Assembly (NCBI GenBank): GCA_039931555.1
Contig: JBDTRP010000104.1
Coordinates: 1-64,000 of the forward strand
Direction of reading: 5' to 3'
Source: JAENVT01 sp039931555
GTDB lineage: Bacteria; Actinomycetota; Acidimicrobiia; Acidimicrobiales; Ilumatobacteraceae
Length of the DNA stretch: 64,000 nucleotides
The notes under the pieces were generated by a model. That model did not search any database. It was not told the DNA's origin and was given only the letters and a program-made list of their open reading frames with translations. Positions 32,641 to 39,599 of the stretch are shown in pieces (within the stretch, counting starts at the first letter, position 1; every line of letters starts with the position of its first letter). A program made the translations under genes and the position numbers.

Positions 32641-33366
32641 GTGCGCACGATTCGCTATCAAGAGATCGCCCAGGTGTTGCGCGACCGGATCTCGGCAGTC
32701 GGAGCCGGTCACGTGCTGCCGAGCGAGAGCGACCTGTCCGCGGAGTTCGGTGTGAGTCGGGTCACCGTGCGCCGGGCACTCGAGACGTTGCGCGACGAGC
32801 GTTTGGTCGAGTCACGTCAAGGGTTCGGCTGGTTCTCGGCCACGGCGCCGCTGCAGCAGCGTCTGACCCAGTTGGAGACGATCGAGCAACAGTTGGAGGA
32901 GCGCGGCATCCATCCCGAGCGCCAGATCGTCGAGTTCGCCTTCGTCGTGGCGCCGGTACACGTGGCCGAGCGGCTGCGCTGCGACCAGGTCCTGCGGGTG
33001 AAGCGGGTCAACCGCGCCGACGGTGATCCATTCGCGGTCGTCACCGTGTGGTGCCCTGCCGAGTTGGGGCAAAGCATGAGCCGCCGCGATGTGGAGCGCC
33101 GACCCTTCTACGAGTTGCTGGGGGTCGCACTGCGCGGCGCCACGCAAACCATCGGTGCAGCATCGGCCAACGCGGAGGACGCGGCGCTGCTGGAGGTACC
33201 CGTGGGCAGCCCGGTCCTGCGCTGCGAGCGATTGACGACCAGCACGGCCGGCGAGCCGATACTGCTCAGCGAGCACATCTTTCCCGCCCATCGCACGGAG
33301 TTCGTGGTCGACCTGCCGTTGGCCGAGCCCTCGACCACCCCAACGGGCTTGCGGCTGGTCGACTAG
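32641..33366 (+). CDS. GntR-family (HutC/UTRA-type) transcriptional regulator
   Basis: A 241-aa regulator. The winged helix is at residues ~3-72 (RYQEIAQVLRDRI, LPSESDLSAEFGVSRVTVRR), followed by a UTRA effector-binding domain (~85-235) with RIGHLY-type strands and the ending SEHIFPAHRTEFVVDLPL. GTG 32641 is the start. It is divergent from aconitase with a 77-bp gap that contains the element shared with icd. I infer that it regulates acn, itself and icd. A metabolite of the TCA cycle is a possible ligand, but nothing in the sequence shows which. Confidence 0.9.
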   Translation: MRTIRYQEIAQVLRDRISAVGAGHVLPSESDLSAEFGVSRVTVRRALETLRDERLVESRQGFGWFSATAPLQQRLTQLETIEQQLEERGIHPERQIVEFAFVVAPVHVAERLRCDQVLRVKRVNRADGDPFAVVTVWCPAELGQSMSRRDVERRPFYELLGVALRGATQTIGAASANAEDAALLEVPVGSPVLRCERLTTSTAGEPILLSEHIFPAHRTEFVVDLPLAEPSTTPTGLRLVD

Positions 33367-33412
33367 CGCGCCCTACGGGACGCGATGCCGCACGATCTGC
33401 AACACTCGACGC

Positions 33413-34228
33413 ATGTCCGAACGTGTCTCGCTGACCATTTCCGACGGCATCGCCGATGTGCGAATGAACCGTCCCGACAAACGCAACGCGCTGGATGGGC
33501 CGATGTTTCGGGGACTTGCCGAGATGGGTGAACGACTGAAGACCGAACCCGGTGTGCGTGCCGTGGTGCTGAGCGGCGAGGGTTCGTCGTTCTGCGCCGG
33601 GCTCGACTTCTCCTCGTTCCAGATGATGGCGGGCAATGATCGTCCTTCTGCCGACGACGAGGGCAGCCCGGGGGCAATGAAGGCGGGTCGGATCACGCAC
33701 CTCGGCCAACAGGTGTGCTGGGTGTGGCAGGAGATCCCGGTGCCGGTGATCGCTGCGGTCCACGGCCACGCGTTGGGTGGTGGCATCCAGATCGCACTCG
33801 GCGCCGACATTCGCATCGTGCATCCGGATACGCAGATGAGCGTTCGCGAGCTGCACTGGGGGCTGGTGCCCGACATGACCGGCACGCTGACGCTCAGCTC
33901 ACTCGTGCGCGCTGATGTGGCCAAGGAGCTCGTCTTCACGGCACGGATCTTCGACGGCCGCGAGGCCTACTCGCTGGGGCTTGCGACACGGCTCTCGCAC
34001 ACGCCACTCGACGACGCGATGGCGATGGCCACCGAGATCGCCGGCCGAAGTCCCGACGCAGTGCGCGGTGCGAAGGCGTTGCTCAACGGGTTGTTCAACG
34101 ACGGTGCGGCCGAGCAGTTCGCCGACGAGCGCCGAGTGATCGGGTCGTTGATCGGCCAGCCGAATCAGATCGAAGCGGTCATGGCCAACTTCGAGAAGCG
34201 CCCAGCCACGTTCACCGATCCCGTCTGA
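33413..34228 (+). CDS. Crotonase (enoyl-CoA hydratase/isomerase family)
   Basis: A 271-aa crotonase. The oxyanion-hole segments are SFCAGLDFSSF and VHGHALGGGIQIALGADIRI. The active-site loop reads VRELHWGLVPDM, which has Glu and Asp eight residues apart, as in delta3,5-delta2,4-dienoyl-CoA isomerase, rather than the paired Glu of classical hydratases. An isomerase-like role is therefore suggested. ATG 33413 is followed by the conserved SLTISDGIADVRMNRPDKRNA. It precedes a methyltransferase gene by 8 bp on the same strand. Confidence 0.85.
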   Translation: MSERVSLTISDGIADVRMNRPDKRNALDGPMFRGLAEMGERLKTEPGVRAVVLSGEGSSFCAGLDFSSFQMMAGNDRPSADDEGSPGAMKAGRITHLGQQVCWVWQEIPVPVIAAVHGHALGGGIQIALGADIRIVHPDTQMSVRELHWGLVPDMTGTLTLSSLVRADVAKELVFTARIFDGREAYSLGLATRLSHTPLDDAMAMATEIAGRSPDAVRGAKALLNGLFNDGAAEQFADERRVIGSLIGQPNQIEAVMANFEKRPATFTDPV

Positions 34229-34236
34229 GTTCGGCC

Positions 34237-35307
34237 GTGACGATCGATCCCGACAAGCTCAAGCTGTACTCGTTCCAGCTGTTCTCCAAGCTCGACGGCG
34301 CAGTGACCGCCGGCATGGTCCACCTCGGCGACCAGCTCGGCCTCTACGAGGCGATGCGCACAGCGGGTGCCCCCTTGAGCACGGCCGAGCTCGCTGAGCG
34401 CGCCGGGCTGCAGGAACGCTGGGTGCGCGAGTGGGCGTACAACCAGGCCGCCGCGAAACTGATCGAAGTCGACGAGCACGAGCGGTTCTCGCTGTCGCCG
34501 GAAGCCGAGGCAGTGCTGGCGACGCCGGATCACCCGGCCTTCGGCATGGGGATGTTCCACCGGCTCCCGCAGACGATGGAGTCGCTGGTACGGGTGCGCG
34601 AGAGCTTTGTCACCGGCCTTGGCCACGACTACGACAGCCATGGGCCGGAGGGCGCGGCAGGCATCGAGCGGAGCTTCGAACCGTGGAGCAATGCACACCT
34701 GCTTCCTACCGTCCTGCCCGCGCTCGATGGCATCGTCGATCGATTGAGGTCGGGCGTCGAGGTGATCGATATCGGCTGTGGCGCGGGCAGCGCGGTGCTC
34801 ATGATGGCCGCCGCGTTTCCGAGATCGAACTTCGTCGGCTACGACATCTCGCGCTATGCCCTCGATCGGGCGAACGAGAAGCGTGAGGCAGCGGGTGTTG
34901 CCAACGCGGCGTTCCATGACCCGCGGGATTCACCGCTGCCGTCGGACCACACCGTCGATCTCATCACGACGTTCGACTGCATGCACGACATGACACACCC
35001 GCAGCAGATGATGGAGTCGATCCGCGATGCCCTCGCCGCCGACGGCACGTGGTTGCTGGTCGACATCAAGGCGCTCGACACCTTCGAGCAGAACGTGCGA
35101 AAGAATCCGATGGCGTCGCTGATGTACGGCATCAGTGTGTTGAGTTGCATGTCGTCTGCGCTCAGCGAGCCCGATGGGGCCGGGCTGGGCACGCTCGGCC
35201 TGTCTGCCAACACGGCCAGGCAGATGAGCGAACGTGCCGGGTTCACGAGGTTCCGCAAGCTCGACATCGATCACAGCGTGAACGCCTTCTACGAGGTGCG
35301 TCCGTAG
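34237..35307 (+). CDS. SAM-dependent methyltransferase with N-terminal winged helix
   Basis: A 356-aa protein. Residues ~20-100 form a winged-helix dimerisation domain (ADELAERAGLQERWVREW-like). Residues ~165-350 form a class I methyltransferase fold, with motif I VIDIGCGAGSAVLMMA, motif II region GYDISRYALDRA, and DLITTFDCMHDMTHP as motif IV. It resembles plant-type and bacterial ubiquinone/menaquinone-like or O-methyltransferases, and the acceptor is unknown. GTG 34237 is chosen; there is an 8-bp gap to the crotonase stop. It is convergent with the TetR-SnoaL gene with a 6-bp gap. Confidence 0.85.
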   Translation: MTIDPDKLKLYSFQLFSKLDGAVTAGMVHLGDQLGLYEAMRTAGAPLSTAELAERAGLQERWVREWAYNQAAAKLIEVDEHERFSLSPEAEAVLATPDHPAFGMGMFHRLPQTMESLVRVRESFVTGLGHDYDSHGPEGAAGIERSFEPWSNAHLLPTVLPALDGIVDRLRSGVEVIDIGCGAGSAVLMMAAAFPRSNFVGYDISRYALDRANEKREAAGVANAAFHDPRDSPLPSDHTVDLITTFDCMHDMTHPQQMMESIRDALAADGTWLLVDIKALDTFEQNVRKNPMASLMYGISVLSCMSSALSEPDGAGLGTLGLSANTARQMSERAGFTRFRKLDIDHSVNAFYEVRP

Positions 35308-35313
35308 CGGTCG

Positions 35314-36345
35314 TCAGCTGCGCTCGATGACCTCGAGGCGGCGGTCGGCGAACAGCCACGAGCCGCCGTGGCGAACGTACTGGTCGTGATAGATGGCCAA
35401 CATGGTTCCCGGCTTGGCGTTCTTGCGCTTCTTGAAGCGCTCGTGCACGGTCACCCTGCCGATGCCGCTGCCGTGGACCTCGTCGATCTCGAATACCATC
35501 AGTGGCGCGGTCTGCACGACCCATTCGCTCTCACCACGGACCTTTTCGAACGCAGCCACGATCGCCGTCCGACCGCTGATCATGGCGCCATTCGGGCTCC
35601 ACGTGGCGTCGTCGTCCCAGGCCTTGCTCCACGCCGTCACGTCGCCGCGCGTGACGGCGTCGCTGTAGCCGCTGATGAGATGGCGCAGCGCCGCATCGGT
35701 GGCGGGCGAGGGCGCCTGCACGACGGTGGATCGCTCCGCTCCACCGAAGTCAGCCAACGCAACACCGATCTCGGCGCCCGCGGCAAACCGCACGTGTTCG
35801 ATCAACTGGTCGCGGTTCATCATCCCGTCGTGCGCGGCGAACTGCACCGCCAGCCCGTCGACGAGCGCGGTCAGCCGCATCGCCGAAGCGTTCGGGTCGG
35901 GGCACGCGAACTCGCCCGACTCGACGCCGATGCGGATGATGCGTGCCAGCAACTCGGTCGACTGCTCGTCGAGTTGCTGACTGATCTTCTTCATCATCGG
36001 GTTGCGCAACGCCTCGCCCCACCCATCGATCCACAACATCCACTCGACGTCGTCGCTGCCCTCGGGCACATAGTTCTGGATCACTCGTTCGAGCTTGCCG
36101 AGGGCAGTCGGGGCGCTCTCGATCTCGCCCTCCATCTCGGCGACGTCCTTGTTGGCGTAGTGAGCGAAGGCTTCGGCGAGCAGTTGCTCCTTGGAGTCGA
36201 AGTGGTAGTGGATCAGGCTGCTGGAGACCTCGAGTCGCTTGGCGACATCGGCGATGCGGGTTCCGGCGAAGCCTCGCTCGATCACCACCTCGCAGGTGGT
36301 CTCGAGGATCTCGTTGCGTCGTTCGGCAACTGTTGGCTTCTTCAC
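35314..36345 (-). CDS. TetR-family regulator fused to a SnoaL-like (NTF2-fold) domain
   Basis: A 343-aa protein. Residues ~5-55 are a TetR helix-turn-helix (RNEILETTCEVVIERGFAG, then SSSLIHYHFDSKEQLL). A TetR C-terminal domain reaches ~200. Residues ~215-343 match a SnoaL-like/DUF4440 domain (LRHLISGYSDAVTRGDVTAW, WSPNGAMISGRTAI, DQYVRHGGSWLFADRRLEVI). One frame covers both domains without a break, so I see a true fusion and not adjacent genes. The SnoaL pocket may bind a ligand or act on a small molecule. GTG 36345 is supported by TAGCGT 8 nt upstream. The operator at 28602-28617 is a candidate target, unproven. Confidence 0.85.
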   Translation of the reverse strand: MKKPTVAERRNEILETTCEVVIERGFAGTRIADVAKRLEVSSSLIHYHFDSKEQLLAEAFAHYANKDVAEMEGEIESAPTALGKLERVIQNYVPEGSDDVEWMLWIDGWGEALRNPMMKKISQQLDEQSTELLARIIRIGVESGEFACPDPNASAMRLTALVDGLAVQFAAHDGMMNRDQLIEHVRFAAGAEIGVALADFGGAERSTVVQAPSPATDAALRHLISGYSDAVTRGDVTAWSKAWDDDATWSPNGAMISGRTAIVAAFEKVRGESEWVVQTAPLMVFEIDEVHGSGIGRVTVHERFKKRKNAKPGTMLAIYHDQYVRHGGSWLFADRRLEVIERS

Positions 36346-36353
36346 TGCTGCGA

Positions 36354-36359
36354 ACGCTA
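36354..36359 (-). promoter_or_regulatory. -10 element TAGCGT, TetR-SnoaL gene
   Basis: On the minus strand TAGCGT ends 8 nt before GTG 36345. Confidence 0.4.
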
Positions 36360-36368
36360 GCGCCGTGT

Positions 36369-37499
36369 TCAACCTTCGTGCAGGACACGTTGCGGGTCGA
36401 AGGCGTCGAAGATCCCGTGGAGCCCGGTCGGATGATTTCCGATCGCCAACTGCTCGAGGATCCCGACCCCGCGCTCGCTCGACCCGCCGGGGGCCAGGTA
36501 GGTGGCATCGCACAACGCCTGCACGTGGATGTGCTGCCGTGAGCATGGCGTGCCGACGGGCAGGGCGATCCGCTCACCGGCAACCAGCGACTCTCCTTGC
36601 CACATCCCATGCCCGTGAGCGGGGTGGCCGTATCCGAGACCGCACATGTGGAACTCGGTGCGCGGCTCGAGCCGGATCGTGTGCACATCGCCGCGCAAGT
36701 CGACGAGGTCGTATTCGAAGTGCTTCGCCCAGCGCGTGCCCGGCCGCCACTCCACTCGATAGTCGACCGAACGCATGAGTTCGGGCGGCGTGCCATCGGT
36801 GCGGGCAATCGCGCCGACGACGTGCCACCGGTCGCCGTTGCCGTACTCGTTGACGTCGAAATGCGTCGAGACAGATGGAAAGTTGACCGGCGCCCACAGC
36901 CAGAAGAACTGAGGGGGCGCCACGGGCGCGCCGCTGGCGGCTGGCTCGCCGAAGGGTCGCACACCCCACGAACGGTCGCGGGAGCCCCACACCGTGTTCG
37001 AGGCGATCTCGTAGCGTGTGCCGTCGATCTCGATCCATCCGGTCCACGTACCGAACTGCGTGAAGCGTGTGTAATCGAAGATCGCGCGAACGCCGGTACG
37101 CCACGAGTAGTGCGGCTCCTCGATCGCCGCCGAACGCGCTGTGAACGTGAGGTCGGCGCGCATGCCGTGGTCCGCGGCGTCGACCGAGACCCGGATCACC
37201 CGCATCGGCTCGACGATGTCGACGTCGATTGGTCCGAGGTGCGTCGCGTCGCGACGATCGTCTGGGGCTCGTTGCGAGGTGAACACACTGATCTGCTCGC
37301 CGTCGCGCATCACGCTGAAGGCGGCATCGGCCACATGTCGGTTCGCGTACAACCCCATCGCCAGGCCGAAATACATCGAACCGTCGCACTCGTAGCCGTT
37401 GAAGAAGTACCGATCGTAGAAGTTGATGTCGGTGGTCGAGGTGTAGGCCACCGGAGCGGTGGTCTGGTGGATGGGGAAATCGTCGAAGCCACTCAACAC
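36369..37499 (-). CDS. Hypothetical protein, possibly lipocalin/CrtC-like
   Basis: A 376-aa protein of probable beta-sandwich or lipocalin-like architecture. Repeated beta strands include NFYDRYFFNGYECDGSMYFG, YTRFTQFGTWTGWIEIDG and the C-terminal YGHPAHGHGMWQGE. It resembles actinobacterial proteins of unknown function and possibly carotenoid/hydroxyneurosporene synthase-like (CrtC/AttH) folds. No catalytic motif can be named with confidence. GTG 37499 is chosen because TACGGT ends 8 nt upstream. It is divergent from ctaA by only 24 bp. A longer reading of this frame to 38369 is antisense to ctaA and rejected. Confidence 0.6.
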   Translation of the reverse strand: MLSGFDDFPIHQTTAPVAYTSTTDINFYDRYFFNGYECDGSMYFGLAMGLYANRHVADAAFSVMRDGEQISVFTSQRAPDDRRDATHLGPIDVDIVEPMRVIRVSVDAADHGMRADLTFTARSAAIEEPHYSWRTGVRAIFDYTRFTQFGTWTGWIEIDGTRYEIASNTVWGSRDRSWGVRPFGEPAASGAPVAPPQFFWLWAPVNFPSVSTHFDVNEYGNGDRWHVVGAIARTDGTPPELMRSVDYRVEWRPGTRWAKHFEYDLVDLRGDVHTIRLEPRTEFHMCGLGYGHPAHGHGMWQGESLVAGERIALPVGTPCSRQHIHVQALCDATYLAPGGSSERGVGILEQLAIGNHPTGLHGIFDAFDPQRVLHEG

Positions 37500-37507
37500 A
37501 GCAAGCG

Positions 37508-37517
37508 ACCGTAGCCT
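37508..37517. promoter_or_regulatory. Overlapping divergent -10 elements between the CrtC-like and ctaA genes
   Basis: In the 24-bp gap, TAGCCT on the plus strand (37512-37517) ends 6 nt before ctaA GTG 37524. TACGGT on the minus strand (37508-37513) ends 8 nt before GTG 37499. The two hexamers share two bases (TA), so the promoters cannot be occupied at once. Confidence 0.5.
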
Positions 37518-37523
37518 GGCTCC

Positions 37524-38543
37524 GTGGTCCGGCTTCGACAGGTGATCAGGCGAGTTCGCGCAGAGGGCTTCACTCCCGATGAGTTCCGCAAGATCTGTGT
37601 GTCCGCATTGGTGCTCGTCGCTGTGATCGTCGCGACGGGTGCGGCGGTTCGGCTCACAGGGTCGGGCCTGGGCTGCAACGATTGGCCGAACTGCAATGAC
37701 AAGAGCCTGGTCGACGTGTCGTCGCAGCACTCGGCAATCGAGCAGGTGAACCGATTGTTCACGTTCGTGGTCGGCCTTGCTGTGGTGCTGGCGGCGCTCG
37801 GCGCGTGGGTGCGGCGTCCCCGCCGACGTGACCTCGTGATGCTGTCGATGGCGCTGGTGGCCGGCATTCCGGCCCAGGGCGTGGTTGGTGCAGTGGTTGT
37901 GTGGACCAAGCTCAACCCCATCGCCGTGCAGCTGCATTTCGTGTTGTCGATGGTGCTGGTCGCCGTGGCCGTCGTTTTGGTCGTGCGATCTCGCGAGCCG
38001 GATGGGGCCACCAGGGTCAGTGCGGTCGTCCCGCGGACCAGGCATCGGTTGCGGTTGCTGGTGGTCTGGACCGCAATGGCGATCCTGGCCGGCACCGTCG
38101 TCACCGGCACCGGGCCGCACGCCGGCGACGAACGTGCCCGCCGCTTCACCTTCTTGTCCGTCACCTGGGTGACCCGCATCCACAGCGTGATCGTGTGGAT
38201 CGCCGTGTTGACGGCCCTCAGCCTGTTGTGGCACCTGCGCAAGCGGGCCCACGATCGCGAGGTGATCGATGCACCGTTGACATTGTGGATCTGCGTGGCG
38301 ATCGTCCAGGGTGGGGTTGGCTACCTGCAGTACGCCAATGGCGTGCCTCCGGCGCTGGTCGCTGTGCATGTGGCGCTGGCCACCACGTTGTGGGCGACTG
38401 CGGTGTGGCTGTGGTGCTCGACGTCGAGGGCCAGCGGGTCGGCGCGCAGCCTGATCGCGGCCTCGCGACTCGGGTCAGTTGCCGAGGCTGCGCGCGAACG
38501 TGGACATCTTGTCGATGGCCGAGGAGAAGAACGAGCCGATTGA
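37524..38543 (+). CDS. ctaA: Heme A synthase (CtaA/COX15 family)
   Basis: A 339-aa integral membrane protein with eight hydrophobic segments in two four-helix bundles, the CtaA layout. It converts heme O to heme A for cytochrome oxidase. Conserved features are GAAVRLTGSGLGCNDWPNC, the first-bundle SAIEQVNRLFTF (Glu with the Asn-Arg pair seen in actinobacterial members), HFVLSM, TGTGPHAGDE, RIHSVIVW and VHVALATTLW (heme-ligand His). GTG 37524 is supported by TAGCCT 6 nt upstream. The C-terminal 25 residues after the last helix (ARERGHLVDGRGEERAD) are unlike family ends and overlap the convergent small gene. Confidence 0.85.
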   Translation: MVRLRQVIRRVRAEGFTPDEFRKICVSALVLVAVIVATGAAVRLTGSGLGCNDWPNCNDKSLVDVSSQHSAIEQVNRLFTFVVGLAVVLAALGAWVRRPRRRDLVMLSMALVAGIPAQGVVGAVVVWTKLNPIAVQLHFVLSMVLVAVAVVLVVRSREPDGATRVSAVVPRTRHRLRLLVVWTAMAILAGTVVTGTGPHAGDERARRFTFLSVTWVTRIHSVIVWIAVLTALSLLWHLRKRAHDREVIDAPLTLWICVAIVQGGVGYLQYANGVPPALVAVHVALATTLWATAVWLWCSTSRASGSARSLIAASRLGSVAEAARERGHLVDGRGEERAD

Positions 38544-38675
38544 ATTGACGAAGCGCACCGTGGCGTCTGCACTACCCGCAGGGTCCTGCCACAGCCGGAT
38601 CACCAGGAACGCAACGAACAGGTAGCAGAAGATCCGAGTGATGGCCTTCACCTGTCCGAGAACGCTTGTGATCAT
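38475..38675 (-). CDS. Small single-pass membrane protein, 66 aa
   Basis: A 66-aa protein, hydrophobic at residues ~10-30 (AITRIFCYLFVAFLVIRLW), with a polar tail (VNSIGSFFSSAIDKMSTF). It is convergent with and overlaps the ctaA 3' end by 69 bp. That overlap is unusual and raises the question of whether the ctaA C-terminus or this gene is mis-called. The start has GGAGG 13 nt upstream. No function is known to me. Confidence 0.5.
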   Translation of the reverse strand: MITSVLGQVKAITRIFCYLFVAFLVIRLWQDPAGSADATVRFVNSIGSFFSSAIDKMSTFARSLGN

Positions 38676-38982
38676 GTTGGGGGGTTGCCTCCGAGTTGAA
38701 CGGGCCCGGGCGACCGGGTCCGAACGGGTCTCCGCCCGACGGCAATGCTATCGAATCCAGCGGCGGCGATCAATCACCCTCGAGAACAGCGCGGCCGGGC
38801 GCCTCGTCGTCGCCATCCGCTGCGTCCGATGACCGTCGCCCCGTTTCGGGGCCGGAACCACCAAACTGGTCTGCGGGACCGACGCGTGTGACGGGTGGGC
38901 ACTTGCTATGGGGCCGGGGCCGTCAAACACCGGAGGATGCAGTCCGCATCGCTCTGATACCGGTGAAATTGGTTGATGAGGT
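38676..38982. other. Intergenic region without a convincing gene
   Basis: About 300 bp between the small membrane-protein gene and the CGNR gene. A 96-codon plus-strand frame at 38696-38986 is low in complexity (Pro, Gly, Ser, Arg) with no recognisable domain, so I do not call it. The only clear signal is the TATAGT hexamer at the right end. Confidence 0.5.
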
Positions 38983-38988
38983 ATAGTC
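38983..38988 (+). promoter_or_regulatory. -10 element TATAGT upstream of the CGNR gene
   Basis: TATAGT is followed after 6 nt by 38995, where the CGNR-family sequence begins in frame but with no ATG/GTG/TTG. Confidence 0.45.
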
Positions 38989-39043
38989 GCCGCTCATCGA
39001 CCCGACCTCGCGCCGCCCTTTCGATTTCGGCGCCAACCACATC

Positions 39044-39589
39044 GTGCTGGATTTCATCAACACCGTCAACGCCCGACCGACGTACAGCCGCGACGACCTC
39101 ACCTCGGATCACGATGTCGTGCGGTGGGCCGAGGCGGCCGGCCTGCGCATGCGGGGCGGCGAGGCCGCAGCGTGTGGGCAGGTGACGTCGAACCTCCACC
39201 GTGCCGTCATGTTTCGGGAACAGTTGTATGGAGTGTTCGGGCCGATCGCTCAGGGCCTCGAGCCGCGCGACTCGGCGTTGTCGTTCGTGACACGCCGCGG
39301 CGCGCAGGCGCTGCGGTCGGCTCGTTGGAGTCCCGGCCCGCCTGGCTTCGTGCCGTCTTGGCCGGTGGACTCGATCGAGGGGATCTGCGATCACCTGGCA
39401 GATGCAGCGATGCAGTTGCTGCGATCCTCGGCCACCGCCCGGATTGGATCCTGCGCCGGTTGCGGCTGGCTGTACCTCGACACCTCCCGAGCACATGCGC
39501 GGCGCTGGTGCTCGATGAACGCTTGCGGCGTGCGCAGCAAGATGCGGCGCTATCACCAGCGCCAGACCAGCGCGACCGGCACGCTGTGA
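39044..39589 (+). CDS. CGNR zinc-finger / ABATE-domain regulator (start codon unclear)
   Basis: A 181-aa product from GTG 39044, but the family-conserved N-terminus extends upstream in frame: from 38995 the frame reads LIDPTSRRPFDFGANHIVLD, and an in-frame TAG lies at 38986. No ATG, GTG or TTG lies between. The C-terminal CGNR zinc finger is intact: CAGCGWLYLDTSRAHARRWC followed by SMNACGVRSKM, with four Cys/His positions for zinc. These proteins are proposed stress-type DNA-binding regulators. ATC at 38998, CTC at 38995, or a sequencing difference could explain the start. The FtsX gene follows 10 bp downstream. Confidence 0.75.
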   Translation: MLDFINTVNARPTYSRDDLTSDHDVVRWAEAAGLRMRGGEAAACGQVTSNLHRAVMFREQLYGVFGPIAQGLEPRDSALSFVTRRGAQALRSARWSPGPPGFVPSWPVDSIEGICDHLADAAMQLLRSSATARIGSCAGCGWLYLDTSRAHARRWCSMNACGVRSKMRRYHQRQTSATGTL

Positions 39590-39599
39590 CGGCCCGAGC

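Noticed and set aside
36369..38369. A 666-codon minus-strand frame
   Set aside because: The part beyond 37499 is antisense to ctaA and is His/Gln/Asp-rich, which is typical of a shadow frame in GC-rich DNA. Only the part to GTG 37499 is kept.
38696..38986. A 96-codon plus-strand frame
   Set aside because: Low-complexity Pro/Gly/Ser/Arg sequence, no domain and no ribosome-binding site; it ends at the promoter of the CGNR gene.
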